Shown one piece after another: positions 7,410 to 15,267 of a stretch of DNA of 26,231 nt (position 1 is its first letter; each line of letters opens with the position of its first letter). The stretch comes from GCA-2746795 sp964643965 (GTDB lineage Bacteria; Chloroflexota; Anaerolineae; Promineifilales; Promineifilaceae). Both the position numbers and the translations under genes were made by a program. Location: positions 1 through 26,231 of the forward strand of contig CAZXVH010000077.1 of the NCBI GenBank assembly GCA_964643965.1, in the 5' to 3' direction. The notes under the pieces were generated by a model, which saw only the letters and a list, made by a program, of their open reading frames with translations, made no database searches and was not told the origin of the DNA.

Positions 7410-8666
7410 ATGAACGGTATTGATGACACACCTCTTATCTGGTTTAAAAACCAACACGTAGACGCTGAGACAGGCAGCGCCGCCGTTAATCATTTGCTGC
7501 CTGATGGAGTGACAAACGAGACCCGCATCTTCCACGCCCAGATACCAGGTTACGAAATGACGCCCCTCAAGCGCCTGCCCCACCTGGCATCCCGTTTCGG
7601 ATTGGGCAGCATTTGGGTCAAAGACGAATCGGCGCGTATGCGGCTCAACGCCTTTAAAGCGTTGGGAGGCTCCTTTGCCATTTATCGTTTCATCTGCCAA
7701 AAGTTGGGCCGGCCCAAGTTGTCTTTTGCAGAACTGATGTCTGATGAGATTCGCGCCTCTCTTGGTGATATTACTTTTACCAGCGCCACGGACGGCAACC
7801 ACGGCAAGGGGCTGGCCTGGGCGGCGCAAAAGCTGGGCTTCGCTTGTGTTATTTACGTCCATAAGCAAACCTCCCAGGCCCGGATTAAAGCCATTGCCGA
7901 ATTTGGCGCTGAGGTGCGGGTGGTAGATGGCAACTACGACGACGCCGTGCGCCAATGCGAGCAAGATGCACGAGCGAACGGCTGGCAAGTGGTTTCCGAC
8001 ACTTCCTGGCCTGGTTATGAAGATATTCCTTTGTGGGTGATGCAAGGCTACACCACCCTGCTGGGCGAGACTCAAGAGCAGTTAGCGGCGCAAGGGATCG
8101 TCAAGCCCACCCACATCTTTGTCCAGGCTGGCGTGGGCGCTTTTGCCGCCGCCATGATCGCTTTTTATGAAAAGCTGTTCGGAGACGCCGCTCCCATTTC
8201 CGTGGTGGTGGAACCGCGCACGGCCGCCTGTCTTTATCATTCCATGCAGATCGGTGACGGCCGTCCTCATTCCGTGACGGGTGATCTGGATACCATTATG
8301 GCTGGCCTGGCTTGTGGCGAACCGAGTCCTCTGGCCTGGCAAATCCTCTGGAACTGTGCCAATTTCTTTGTCACTGCGCCTGATTATGTGGCGGCCAAGG
8401 GGATGCGTATGTACGGCGTACCGTTGAAGGGCGACCCGTTTGTGGTTTCTGGTGAATCGGGCGCGGTCACGTTGGGCGCGCTGGCCTTTATCATGGAATA
8501 TGAAGGGGCGGCTGCGCTCAGAGAACAGCTTCAATTAGATGAGAATTCGCGGGTGCTGTTGATCAATACGGAAGGCAATACGGACCCCGACTATTTCCGC
8601 AATGTGGTGTGGGAAGGTGTTTTCCCCGTACCAAAAGCTTATCAGTGGCATTCGACGAATGCATAA
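7410..8666 (+). CDS. dpaL: Diaminopropionate ammonia-lyase (PLP enzyme)
   Basis: This fold-type II PLP enzyme converts 2,3-diaminopropionate to pyruvate and ammonia. With the start at 7410 it has 418 residues, close to the roughly 400 of E. coli DpaL (YgeX). The frame is open from 7341, but the extra 23 residues look non-coding. The Schiff-base lysine is Lys83 in LNAFKALGG. Family signatures include WVKDES before it, TSATDGNHGKGLAWAA, SDTSWPGYEDIPLWVMQGY, TIMAGLACGEPSPLAW and VSGESGAVTLGALA. The Shine-Dalgarno sequence is weak (AGAGAAA). No other diaminopropionate or purine-catabolism gene is nearby, so it seems a single metabolic gene. The identity is strong by motif order. Confidence 0.9.
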   Translation: MNGIDDTPLIWFKNQHVDAETGSAAVNHLLPDGVTNETRIFHAQIPGYEMTPLKRLPHLASRFGLGSIWVKDESARMRLNAFKALGGSFAIYRFICQKLGRPKLSFAELMSDEIRASLGDITFTSATDGNHGKGLAWAAQKLGFACVIYVHKQTSQARIKAIAEFGAEVRVVDGNYDDAVRQCEQDARANGWQVVSDTSWPGYEDIPLWVMQGYTTLLGETQEQLAAQGIVKPTHIFVQAGVGAFAAAMIAFYEKLFGDAAPISVVVEPRTAACLYHSMQIGDGRPHSVTGDLDTIMAGLACGEPSPLAWQILWNCANFFVTAPDYVAAKGMRMYGVPLKGDPFVVSGESGAVTLGALAFIMEYEGAAALREQLQLDENSRVLLINTEGNTDPDYFRNVVWEGVFPVPKAYQWHSTNA

Positions 8667-8713
8667 GGTTGATGAATTAACTCCTTCTAAAATAAGGCAA
8701 ATAGGTGATGATA

Positions 8714-9250
8714 ATGAGTGAAAGAATGATGGTTACACCGCTTGGCTATACCCTGCTCAAGCGCAAAAAGGAGCAGCTTGAAGAAGTCGTTTTGAGCACG
8801 CAGGAAGATCTGGCTGATATGACTCAGGGAGATTCCGGGGATGGGTTTCAAGACAGCTTCCTGCTGGAAACACAAATGAATGTCCAGCGAATGGATTATG
8901 AGCTTCGAGAAATAACAGCGCTGCTTGAGGAGGCCGATATAACTGAGATGCCTCAGCAAACGAACAGCATTTCTCTGGGTCATAAAGTCGTGTTAACGCT
9001 TACCTATCCCTCTGGCGAAAGCGAAGCGTTGATCGTTATTCTGACTACGTCACCGGAACTTCCGCTCGTTGAAGAACATTTGCAGAACGGCGAACTTCCT
9101 GTATCTCCTCAATCTGCTTTGGGCAAAGCCATTTTTGGCAAAACCGCCGGATCGAAATTCAGTTATGAGATAGAAAGCGGCACGGTTCAAGGTGAGCTGT
9201 TGAAAATCGAGGTGTGGCAGCCAGCGTTTTTGGAGGCTGCGGCCGTGTAA
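8714..9250 (+). CDS. GreA/GreB-like transcription factor with altered tip
   Basis: The frame can start at 8705, 8708 or 8714. ATG 8714 is best placed after AGGTGAT and gives 178 residues. The N-terminal part is a helical hairpin (VTPLGYTLLKRKKEQLEE ... MNVQRMDYELREITALLEEA), as in Gre factors. The C-terminal half contains the FKBP-like Gre domain: LGHKVVLTL, SPQSALGKAIFGKTAGSKF and a last strand LLKIEVW. Gre factors enter the RNA polymerase secondary channel and place acidic tip residues (DLSENAEY in GreA) at the active site. Here the tip reads GDGFQDSF, so the second catalytic acid seems changed. It may be an anti-Gre or Rnk-like regulator. The family is good, the activity uncertain. Confidence 0.7.
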   Translation: MSERMMVTPLGYTLLKRKKEQLEEVVLSTQEDLADMTQGDSGDGFQDSFLLETQMNVQRMDYELREITALLEEADITEMPQQTNSISLGHKVVLTLTYPSGESEALIVILTTSPELPLVEEHLQNGELPVSPQSALGKAIFGKTAGSKFSYEIESGTVQGELLKIEVWQPAFLEAAAV

Positions 9251-9292
9251 CGTGGTACATGTCTACATGTTAATGTTATACGGTCAGATTGG

Positions 9293-9311
9293 TTCAATCT
9301 CTCTGATTGAA
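9293..9311 (+). other. Small inverted repeat between the Gre-like and ATPase genes
   Basis: TTCAATC at 9293-9299 and GATTGAA at 9305-9311 pair perfectly around a TCTCT loop. No T-run follows. It lies 40 bases after one stop and 33 bases before the next start, so it could be a weak terminator or an operator for the gene at 9345. Confidence 0.35.
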
Positions 9312-9344
9312 TGAATCTCGTCAAGTTAAGAGAGGATGATTAAA

Positions 9345-10343
9345 ATGCGGGCAAAAAAGGAACGAGCATTTAATGGTAAACGAATTGGCGTCATGGGCAA
9401 AGGGGGGAGTGGTAAAAGCACAGTCACCGTTTTATTGGCCAAGTCACTAAAAAACCTGGGGTATGACGTTTGTGTCCTGGATGCGGATCCCACGAATATC
9501 GGGTTGGCGCAAGCGCTGGGCATTGAGCAGCCACCGGCGCCTTTGCTCGATTATTTTGCCGACATGGTTTTCAGCGACGGCTCTTTTGTCTATCCGGCCG
9601 GAGGCGACACGCCGCTGGTGGGAGCAGATTTGCACATTGATGACCTGCCGGAGATGTATCACGGCCGTTCTCCAGATGGCATTGATTTCTTTATCACCGG
9701 TAAGGTAGCTGACATAGGCATTGGCGCCGATTTTGTTGGCCCAATTGCCAAAATCGCACATGAGTTTAAACCACATTACCCGGCTGAAGCGCCCGTCATC
9801 TTAGTGGATTATAGGGCTGGCCTGGAAGATGCGGTCAGTGGCGATATCATGAGTCTGGATTGGATTGTGGTGGTGATTGACGCCACAATGGCTGCCGTGC
9901 AAATGGCTGTTCATATGCAGGAGATAGTAAACCAACTCAAGGCGGGTGAAATGCCATTTGCCGTGTATATGGAAGATTTCGACCCGCATGATTTAGACTG
10001 TCAGCCGATGGTTCAGGATATTAAGACGCCGGGTGTATTGTTTGTGTTGAATAAGGTACAAGATGAGCTAACGGAACAATTTCTGCGAGACAAACTGGCT
10101 GAAAAAGGCATTGACCCACTGGGCGTTATTTATGAGGCGGTGGCGGTAGCCATGGCGGGGCTGATGGGGGAATCTTTGATTAAGTCTCCCGCCCAAGTGG
10201 AAGCGGATTGGATTGTGCAGGCATTAGAAACGGCCGTTACCCATCCCCCTATTCCCCCACAACGGACACACTCCGTTAAGAACCATGACCATCCTCAAGA
10301 TCTCGTGGATCAGCATTCACTTAACTATCTGAACCTGGCTTGA
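9345..10343 (+). CDS. MinD/ParA/CooC-like P-loop ATPase
   Basis: The 332-residue protein has a deviant Walker A motif GKGGSGKS at residues 18-25, followed by VLDADPTNIGLAQALG, the switch region typical of SIMIBI ATPases of the MinD/ParA/CooC group. A second conserved block is VILVDYRAGLEDAVSGDIMSLDWIVVV, and VLNKV resembles the base-recognition motif. CooC members insert nickel into CO dehydrogenase and others position proteins; neither a CO dehydrogenase nor a ParB gene is nearby. ATG 9345 is chosen over 9336 because the AGAGG at 9331-9335 abuts the earlier ATG. The last 40 residues are hydrophilic and His/Pro-rich. The superfamily is certain, the substrate unknown. Confidence 0.8.
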   Translation: MRAKKERAFNGKRIGVMGKGGSGKSTVTVLLAKSLKNLGYDVCVLDADPTNIGLAQALGIEQPPAPLLDYFADMVFSDGSFVYPAGGDTPLVGADLHIDDLPEMYHGRSPDGIDFFITGKVADIGIGADFVGPIAKIAHEFKPHYPAEAPVILVDYRAGLEDAVSGDIMSLDWIVVVIDATMAAVQMAVHMQEIVNQLKAGEMPFAVYMEDFDPHDLDCQPMVQDIKTPGVLFVLNKVQDELTEQFLRDKLAEKGIDPLGVIYEAVAVAMAGLMGESLIKSPAQVEADWIVQALETAVTHPPIPPQRTHSVKNHDHPQDLVDQHSLNYLNLA

Positions 10344-10383
10344 TTCTCCAAAACCAAAGGTGAACTATTTATAGAGACACGGT

Positions 10384-10411
10384 TTGTTATTCATAATTAT
10401 TATGCTATGCT
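10384..10411 (+). promoter_or_regulatory. Candidate sigma-70-type promoter for the respiratory cluster
   Basis: TTGTTA at 10384-10389 and TATGCT at 10406-10411 are separated by 16 bases in an AT-rich stretch, about 75 bases before the first gene of the cluster. It was chosen by eye. Confidence 0.35.
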
Positions 10412-10487
10412 AAATTAGCTTTTGCCAATCACAGCGTCTTGCATGAGTGAAATTTTTTCTAGCAATTTACCATTTAGGGAAATAATT

Positions 10488-11639
10488 ATGAATCGAGAAG
10501 TTGTTAAAGCCACAAGCTGGGGAGCAGGAGCAACATTAGTTCTGGGGTTGCTTATCCTGGCTGGTTCCCGCAATCTGGCCCATTTTGACGCTGCCCTCAT
10601 CGCCTACACCGTTTCCGTTCTTTTTGCCACCTTTGGCCTGACCTACCGCTACTCCATGTGGTTACAACGGCCGCCAACGGCCGTTTACTGGAAACGGGGT
10701 TGGCAAACCTTCTTCAAACGGGGTCAACGTTCGCGTAACCTGCGCAGTTGGGTCAGCCATCTCTTCAACGACTTCCTTCTCAATCGCTTTATCCTGGCGC
10801 GTAACAAAATGCGTGGCGTCACCCATTTACTGCTCATGTGGGGCTGCATTTTGGCGATTGTGATCACCTTCCCCCTCGTTTTTGGTTGGCTCCATTTTGA
10901 ATCCATCCCCGATAATTTAGAGCTTTATCAGGCGTATGTCTTTGGTTTTCCCACCTTTGTCTTCCCCATTGACTCCATCTTTGCCTTCTTTGCCTTTCAC
11001 GGTCTCGTCTGGTCATCCTTCATCGTCATTGCGGGTGTCATGCTGGCCATGCGCCGCCGCATGCGCGATGAAGGGGCGGCCGCGTTGCAGATGTTTGCCG
11101 AGGATTTTCTGCCCCTGTTCCTGCTCTTTGCCGTCAGCCTCAGCGGCCTCATGCTCACCGCCAGTTACACCTGGATGCGTGGCTACGCCTATGATTTCAT
11201 CGCCATTTTACACGCCCTGACCGTCATCATTACTTTTTTATGGCTGCCGTTTGGTAAATTTTTTCATGTTTTCCAACGGCCAGCCCAGTTGGGGGTGCGT
11301 TTTTACAAAGAGGTGGGCGAACGGGAAGAGACGGCCGTTTGCCGTCGCTGTGGTCACCCTTTTTCCTCGCTGATGCACATTACCGATCTCATTCAAGTGG
11401 AAAAGGAACTGGGCTATGATTACAATATCCCTGGTAGCGAAGTGGCTCATTACCAATGGATATGTCCGCCTTGTCGTCGCACTTCTGTGGCGCAGGCACA
11501 AAGTCAGTTATGGCAGACGGCGCGGGGGGGAACGGCCGTTGTCCCCGCCGCCACCCAACCCGCCATGCCCACCTATGTCAACCCTGGCTTAGGCGATGGG
11601 CCGCTTGGTGAAGAAGACGGCCGTAATTTCCACGCTTAA
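10488..11639 (+). CDS. Cytochrome b-like (NarI/HdrE/DsrM-type) membrane protein with C-terminal zinc-ribbon-like motif
   Basis: Start 10488 follows AGGGAAAT; an upstream start at 10422 lacks support. The 383-residue protein has about six membrane helices (near residues 12-28, 36-54, 110-135, 165-188, 208-230 and 236-258). His113, His171, His242 and His260 lie in or beside helices and are candidate heme b ligands, as in NarI/HdrE/DsrM proteins. The cytoplasmic C-terminus carries CxxC pairs at Cys285/Cys288 and Cys326/Cys329, which may bind zinc or iron. It probably takes electrons from quinol for the molybdoenzyme encoded from 13051, from which it is now separated by accessory genes. The final 50 residues are low-complexity. 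The NarI-like role is inference from helix and histidine pattern and context. Confidence 0.65.
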   Translation: MNREVVKATSWGAGATLVLGLLILAGSRNLAHFDAALIAYTVSVLFATFGLTYRYSMWLQRPPTAVYWKRGWQTFFKRGQRSRNLRSWVSHLFNDFLLNRFILARNKMRGVTHLLLMWGCILAIVITFPLVFGWLHFESIPDNLELYQAYVFGFPTFVFPIDSIFAFFAFHGLVWSSFIVIAGVMLAMRRRMRDEGAAALQMFAEDFLPLFLLFAVSLSGLMLTASYTWMRGYAYDFIAILHALTVIITFLWLPFGKFFHVFQRPAQLGVRFYKEVGEREETAVCRRCGHPFSSLMHITDLIQVEKELGYDYNIPGSEVAHYQWICPPCRRTSVAQAQSQLWQTARGGTAVVPAATQPAMPTYVNPGLGDGPLGEEDGRNFHA

Positions 11640-11692
11640 TCACAGGTAGTGCCTGGCACTGCTAAAAGTCTAGCAACAGGGAGATTGATGCA

Positions 11693-12007
11693 ATGACAAC
11701 TGTTCAAACAACTTATAAACATATCGTTTGCACCCCTGGAATTTCCGGGGGCAAGCCGCGCATTGATGGGCATCGTATCACCGTACAAAATGTAGTTATC
11801 TGGCACGAGCAGATGGGCTACAGCATCGAAGAAATTGCCTCCCTCTACAATCTGACACTCGCCGAAGTGCATTCAGCCCTCGCCTATTACTTTGATCATA
11901 AAGACGAGATTGATCAATCTATTGCAGAAAGCGAAGCATTTGTAGAAGAAATGCGGCAAAAGACACCTTCGCTCCTGGCACAACGACTGTATGAACGCGC
12001 CGGTTAG
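11693..12007 (+). CDS. DUF433 family antitoxin
   Basis: The 104-residue protein has the DUF433 signature: a short lead (YKHIVCTPGISGGKPRIDGHRITVQNVVIW), then a helix-turn-helix-like segment (GYSIEEIASLYNLTLAEVHSALAYYFDH). Members resemble the VapB45-type antitoxins, bind DNA and normally precede a DUF5615 PIN-like toxin, as here. It overlaps the toxin gene by 17 bases, so the pair is co-translated and probably autoregulated. A GGGAG lies upstream of the start. The pair sits inside the respiratory cluster, bracketed by 17-bp direct repeats, which suggests acquisition as a cassette. Confidence 0.88.
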   Translation: MTTVQTTYKHIVCTPGISGGKPRIDGHRITVQNVVIWHEQMGYSIEEIASLYNLTLAEVHSALAYYFDHKDEIDQSIAESEAFVEEMRQKTPSLLAQRLYERAG

Positions 12008-12323
12008 CTTTTATATGGACGAGCATGTGCATTCTGCGATTACACGTGGTTTAAGGCTACGAAACATTGATGTACTGACAGCGCAGGACGCCCATATGCT
12101 TGGCGCATCTGATGAGGAACATCTGAAATTAGCTACCCATTTAAATCGAGTCGTATTCACAAATGACGATGATTTCTTGAAATTGCAAGCGGCGGGTTTT
12201 GAACATGCTGGCATCGCTTTTGCGCATCAACGAACTTCGATTGGACGAGTCGTGCGGGCGCTAACACTGATTCATGAGCTTTTGTCAGTTGAAGATATGG
12301 CGAACCGTGTTGAATTTTTATAA
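11991..12323 (+). CDS. DUF5615 PIN-like toxin
   Basis: The 110-residue protein is a Mut7-C/PIN-like toxin of the DUF5615 family. It has the N-terminal FYMDEHVHSAITRGLRLRNIDVLTAQD, with acidic residues Asp10 and Glu11 at the expected active-site position. The second acidic cluster is VVFTNDDDFLKL, and the C-terminus is VVRALTLIHELLSVEDM. PIN-fold toxins are Mg-dependent ribonucleases. The acidic residues are kept, so the toxin looks intact. It overlaps the DUF433 antitoxin gene by 17 bases. Toxic activity is inferred from family only. Confidence 0.87.
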   Translation: MNAPVSFYMDEHVHSAITRGLRLRNIDVLTAQDAHMLGASDEEHLKLATHLNRVVFTNDDDFLKLQAAGFEHAGIAFAHQRTSIGRVVRALTLIHELLSVEDMANRVEFL

Positions 12324-12435
12324 ACTCATTTGAGAATCGCAGGTGTTCTAAGCACAGGGCATACGAATTTGCCTACACAGATAGTACTGCCCCGTGCCTG
12401 ACACTGCTAACATAGCTATACATAGGAGTTAACTC

Positions 12436-12774
12436 ATGAAAACTTTTGCACTATCCGAAAACGTAATTTTTAATGACAGGAATCCCCATGCCGAACCGCT
12501 GCACGTGGATTCAAACGGCCGTATTTTACGGTTCGCGCTCCAGCCAGGGCAGACAATAATCGAGCATAACGCCCCCAATTCACCCGTCAACATTGTTATC
12601 TTGCAGGGACATGGCCTCTTTTCAGGTGGCGAACACCAGGAACAGAAGTTGGGGCCAGATACCATGATTTTGTTTGATCCGGGTGAAGACCATCTGATTA
12701 CTGCCCTGGACGAACCGTTGGTTTTTCTGGCTATTCTGCATGAAGCCCCCAATCCCAACCGCAAAGAAGAGTAG
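12436..12774 (+). CDS. Small cupin-domain protein
   Basis: The 112-residue single-cupin protein has the first cupin motif around residues 43-63 (HNAPNSPVNIVILQGHGLFSG) and the second around PGEDHLITA near residues 78-90. The usual first-motif HxHx3-4E is weakened: His43 is present, but the second His and Glu are not clear, so metal binding is uncertain. ATG 12436 follows AGGAG (12423-12427). It lies between the toxin-antitoxin cassette and a broken PLDc_N-like gene, and is in the respiratory cluster by position only. Substrate unknown. Confidence 0.8.
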   Translation: MKTFALSENVIFNDRNPHAEPLHVDSNGRILRFALQPGQTIIEHNAPNSPVNIVILQGHGLFSGGEHQEQKLGPDTMILFDPGEDHLITALDEPLVFLAILHEAPNPNRKEE

Positions 12775-12801
12775 GTTCGTGGAGCACACCAGGGAAGGAG
12801 T

Positions 12802-12999
12802 ATGAGTACATTCGGTATCAATTACCCCTACCTGATTATCTAATTGCTTATTAGCAGTCTTTATATACTGCTTCTATTCGTCACGGTACTTTCTTTGTTG
12901 CGTCAATCTCTTGATAACTGGCTAAAGGTTATCTGGATTATTGTCATTGTGAGTATCCCAGTGCTAGGCGCAGTTGCCTATTGGGTGATAAGATATTAA
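12802..12999 (+). pseudogene. PLDc_N-like small membrane protein with in-frame stop
   Basis: The frame from ATG 12802 reads MSTFGINYPYLII, a TAA at 12841, then continues in frame to TAA at 12997. The continuation is LLISSLYILLLFVTVLSLL, then RQSLDNWLKVIWIIVIV and SIPVLGAVAYWVIRY. The whole has the two-helix pattern and the W..I.I..P.LG...Y signature of PLDc_N peptides. A single base change would restore a 65-residue protein. TTG at 12844, directly after the stop, could be a restart codon giving a 51-residue protein. An AAGGAG lies just before the ATG. It is most likely a recent nonsense mutation or a sequencing error. Confidence 0.6.
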
Positions 13000-13050
13000 A
13001 GGGATTCAATGACAATCTAAAAGAAGCGTGCTGATCAAAAAGGTAGAATA

Positions 13051-15267
13051 ATGACTACGATAACTCCCGAATCCATCTCTGTTAAAGACCCATTTGGGCC
13101 AACGGCCGTTTACAACCAAGGTGTGCGGCTCAAGACCACCGTCGAACCAGATAAACTCGTCAAAACCCACTGCTGCTTTTGCGGCCAACAATGCGGTATC
13201 CAGCTTAAAGTCAAAGACAACGAAGTCATCGGCTTTGAACCGTGGTACGAGTTCCCCTTCAACCGGGGCAAACTGTGTCCTAAAGGGGTCAAGCGTTACC
13301 TGCAAGGCGCGCATCCCGACCGGTTGTTACACGCCTACGAACGAGACAGTTCAGCTCCCGGCGGCTTCAAGGCGACGGATTACGAGCAAGCCATCCGCCG
13401 CGTCGCCGACGAGATCGAACGCATCCAGAGCAGCTACGGCCGTGACGCCTTCTCCATCCTCAGCGGCGCCAGCCTGACCACCGAAAAAACGTACCTGATG
13501 GGTAAATTCGCCCATATGTGTCTGCGCACCGCTAATATTGATTATAACGGCCGTCTTTGCATGGTGAGCGCCGCCGCTGGCAACAAAAAAGCGTTCGGCG
13601 TAGACCGCGCCGCCAATCCCTGGACAGATATTCTGGGCGCAGAAATCATTTGGATTAGCGGCGCCAACGTGGCCGAATGCGCTCCCATCACCACCGACTA
13701 CGTCTGGCAAGCCCGCGAAAACGGCGCCAAAATCATCGTCGTCGATCCGCGCATCACCCCTATCGCCCGCACTTGTGACCTGTTCCTGCCCGTCAAACCA
13801 GGGCGCGACATCGCCCTCTTCAACGGCATCCTGCACCTGATGATTGCCAACGACTGGCTCGATCACGACTTTATCAACAACCACACCGTCGGCTTTGAAG
13901 CGTTGTCCGAGCATGTGCAGCAATGGACACCCCAACAAACCGCCCGAGTCACCGGCATCGCCGAAAAGGGGATTCAGCAAGCGGCGGAATGGTGGGGGCA
14001 GGCCAGCACCAGCTTCCTGATGCACGCGCGTGGCATCGAACACCATAGCCACGGCGTACAAAACGTGATGGGCGCGATCAATATCGTGCTGGCCTCGGGG
14101 CGCATTGGCCGTGAAAACTGCGGCTACGCCACCATCACCGGTCAGGGCAACGGCCAGGGTGGCCGCGAACACGGTCAAAAATGCGACCAACTGCCAGGGG
14201 CGCGTGACCTGGGCAATCCCGAACACCGCGCCATCGTCGCCAAAGTGTGGGACATGGATCCAGACGATCTGCCCCAACCGGGCGTAGACGCTTACGAAAT
14301 CTTCCGCAAAATTGACAAAGGCGAAATCAAGGGACTGCTTTCCCTCTGCTTTAATCCGGTCGTCTCCTTGCCCGATAACAACTTTGTGCGCGCCCAGTTA
14401 GAAAAGCTGGAATTTTATGTCGCCATCGACTTCTTTCTCAACGAAACGGCGCGGTATGCCGATGTTGTCTTGCCTGGTTCGCTGCACGAAGAAGATGAAG
14501 GCACAGTGACAACGGCCGAAGGGCGGGTCATCAAAATCAACAAGGCAGTAGACTGCCCCGGCGATGCGCGGGAAGATTGGCGCATCATCCAGGACATTGC
14601 GCAAGCGATGGGCATCGAAAAAGGGCTAAGTTTCAGCGACCCAGAAGCGATGTTTAATGAACTGCGCCAAGCTTCCAAAGGGGGTGTGGCCGACTATTCC
14701 GGCATCACCTATGAAAAGCTGGAAGCGCAAAACGGTGTCTTCTGGCCTTGCACCGATGAGGAGGATAGAGGCACACCGCGCCTCTTTGAGCCAGGCTCCT
14801 GGAATCCGGTGGCGCAAGGCAGCGGCCCCTTTTATTTTCCCGATGGCAAGGCACGTTTCAACGTGGCGCCCTACACGCCGCCCACCGAAGATGTGGATGA
14901 CGAGTATCCGCTCATTCTGACGACGGGACGCGTAGTCAGCCAATTCCTCTCGGGTGAACAGACGCGGCGCATTGGCCCGCTGCTGGACAATTACCCAGAG
15001 CCGCGCATCGAGATGCACCCTGCGCTGGCGGAAACACTGGGCATTGCTGATGGCGATTGGGCCACGGCCGAAACCCGTCGCGGCGATACCACTTTACGGG
15101 CGCTGGTGGTCAAAACCATCCGCCCGGACACGATTTTTATCCCTTACCATTGGCCGGGACGCAAATCGGCCAACCAACTGACGATTGCGGCGCAAGACCC
15201 CATCTCCAAAATACCGGAGTATAAGGTGTGTGCGGTGCGGGTGCGCAAGGCCACGAATAATGGCTAG
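13051..15267 (+). CDS. Molybdopterin oxidoreductase, NarB/Nap-like (putative nitrate reductase catalytic subunit)
   Basis: The 738-residue enzyme has an N-terminal [4Fe-4S] motif C-x2-C-x3-C-x27-C (Cys41, Cys44, Cys48, Cys76). Cys170 in NGRLCMVSAAAG is at the molybdenum-ligand position used by NarB/NapA. Further cofactor motifs are WISGANVAECAP, VVDPRITPIARTCDLFLPVKPGRDIAL and the C-terminal LILTTGRVVSQFLSGEQTRR, the MoCo-binding end. There is no twin-arginine signal, so it acts in the cytoplasm. Cysteine ligation and length fit assimilatory-type nitrate reductases, but a Cys-type formate dehydrogenase or another substrate cannot be excluded. It heads a run with a ferredoxin, Rieske protein and anion channel and overlaps the next gene by 8 bases. 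No chaperone or MoCo synthesis gene is present. Confidence 0.85.
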   Translation: MTTITPESISVKDPFGPTAVYNQGVRLKTTVEPDKLVKTHCCFCGQQCGIQLKVKDNEVIGFEPWYEFPFNRGKLCPKGVKRYLQGAHPDRLLHAYERDSSAPGGFKATDYEQAIRRVADEIERIQSSYGRDAFSILSGASLTTEKTYLMGKFAHMCLRTANIDYNGRLCMVSAAAGNKKAFGVDRAANPWTDILGAEIIWISGANVAECAPITTDYVWQARENGAKIIVVDPRITPIARTCDLFLPVKPGRDIALFNGILHLMIANDWLDHDFINNHTVGFEALSEHVQQWTPQQTARVTGIAEKGIQQAAEWWGQASTSFLMHARGIEHHSHGVQNVMGAINIVLASGRIGRENCGYATITGQGNGQGGREHGQKCDQLPGARDLGNPEHRAIVAKVWDMDPDDLPQPGVDAYEIFRKIDKGEIKGLLSLCFNPVVSLPDNNFVRAQLEKLEFYVAIDFFLNETARYADVVLPGSLHEEDEGTVTTAEGRVIKINKAVDCPGDAREDWRIIQDIAQAMGIEKGLSFSDPEAMFNELRQASKGGVADYSGITYEKLEAQNGVFWPCTDEEDRGTPRLFEPGSWNPVAQGSGPFYFPDGKARFNVAPYTPPTEDVDDEYPLILTTGRVVSQFLSGEQTRRIGPLLDNYPEPRIEMHPALAETLGIADGDWATAETRRGDTTLRALVVKTIRPDTIFIPYHWPGRKSANQLTIAAQDPISKIPEYKVCAVRVRKATNNG

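Larger units (their letters stand above)
11648..12410 (+). repeat. 17-bp direct repeats flanking the toxin-antitoxin pair
   Basis: GTGCCTGGCACTGCTAA at 11649-11665 recurs as GTGCCTGACACTGCTAA at 12394-12410 with one mismatch. The two copies bracket the DUF433/DUF5615 genes almost exactly. The first copy contains the near-perfect palindrome AGTGCCTGGCACT at 11648-11660. They could mark the ends of an inserted cassette or be a duplicated operator. Confidence 0.6.

Noticed and set aside
9258..9270. Repeated ACATGT hexamers after the Gre-like gene
   Set aside because: Two short palindromic hexamers close together are compatible with chance and no partner signal is visible.
13351..14277. Long minus-strand open frame (308 codons) opposite the molybdoenzyme gene
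   Set aside because: It is the antisense shadow of a gene with clear cofactor motifs; its product is compositionally odd and matches no family.
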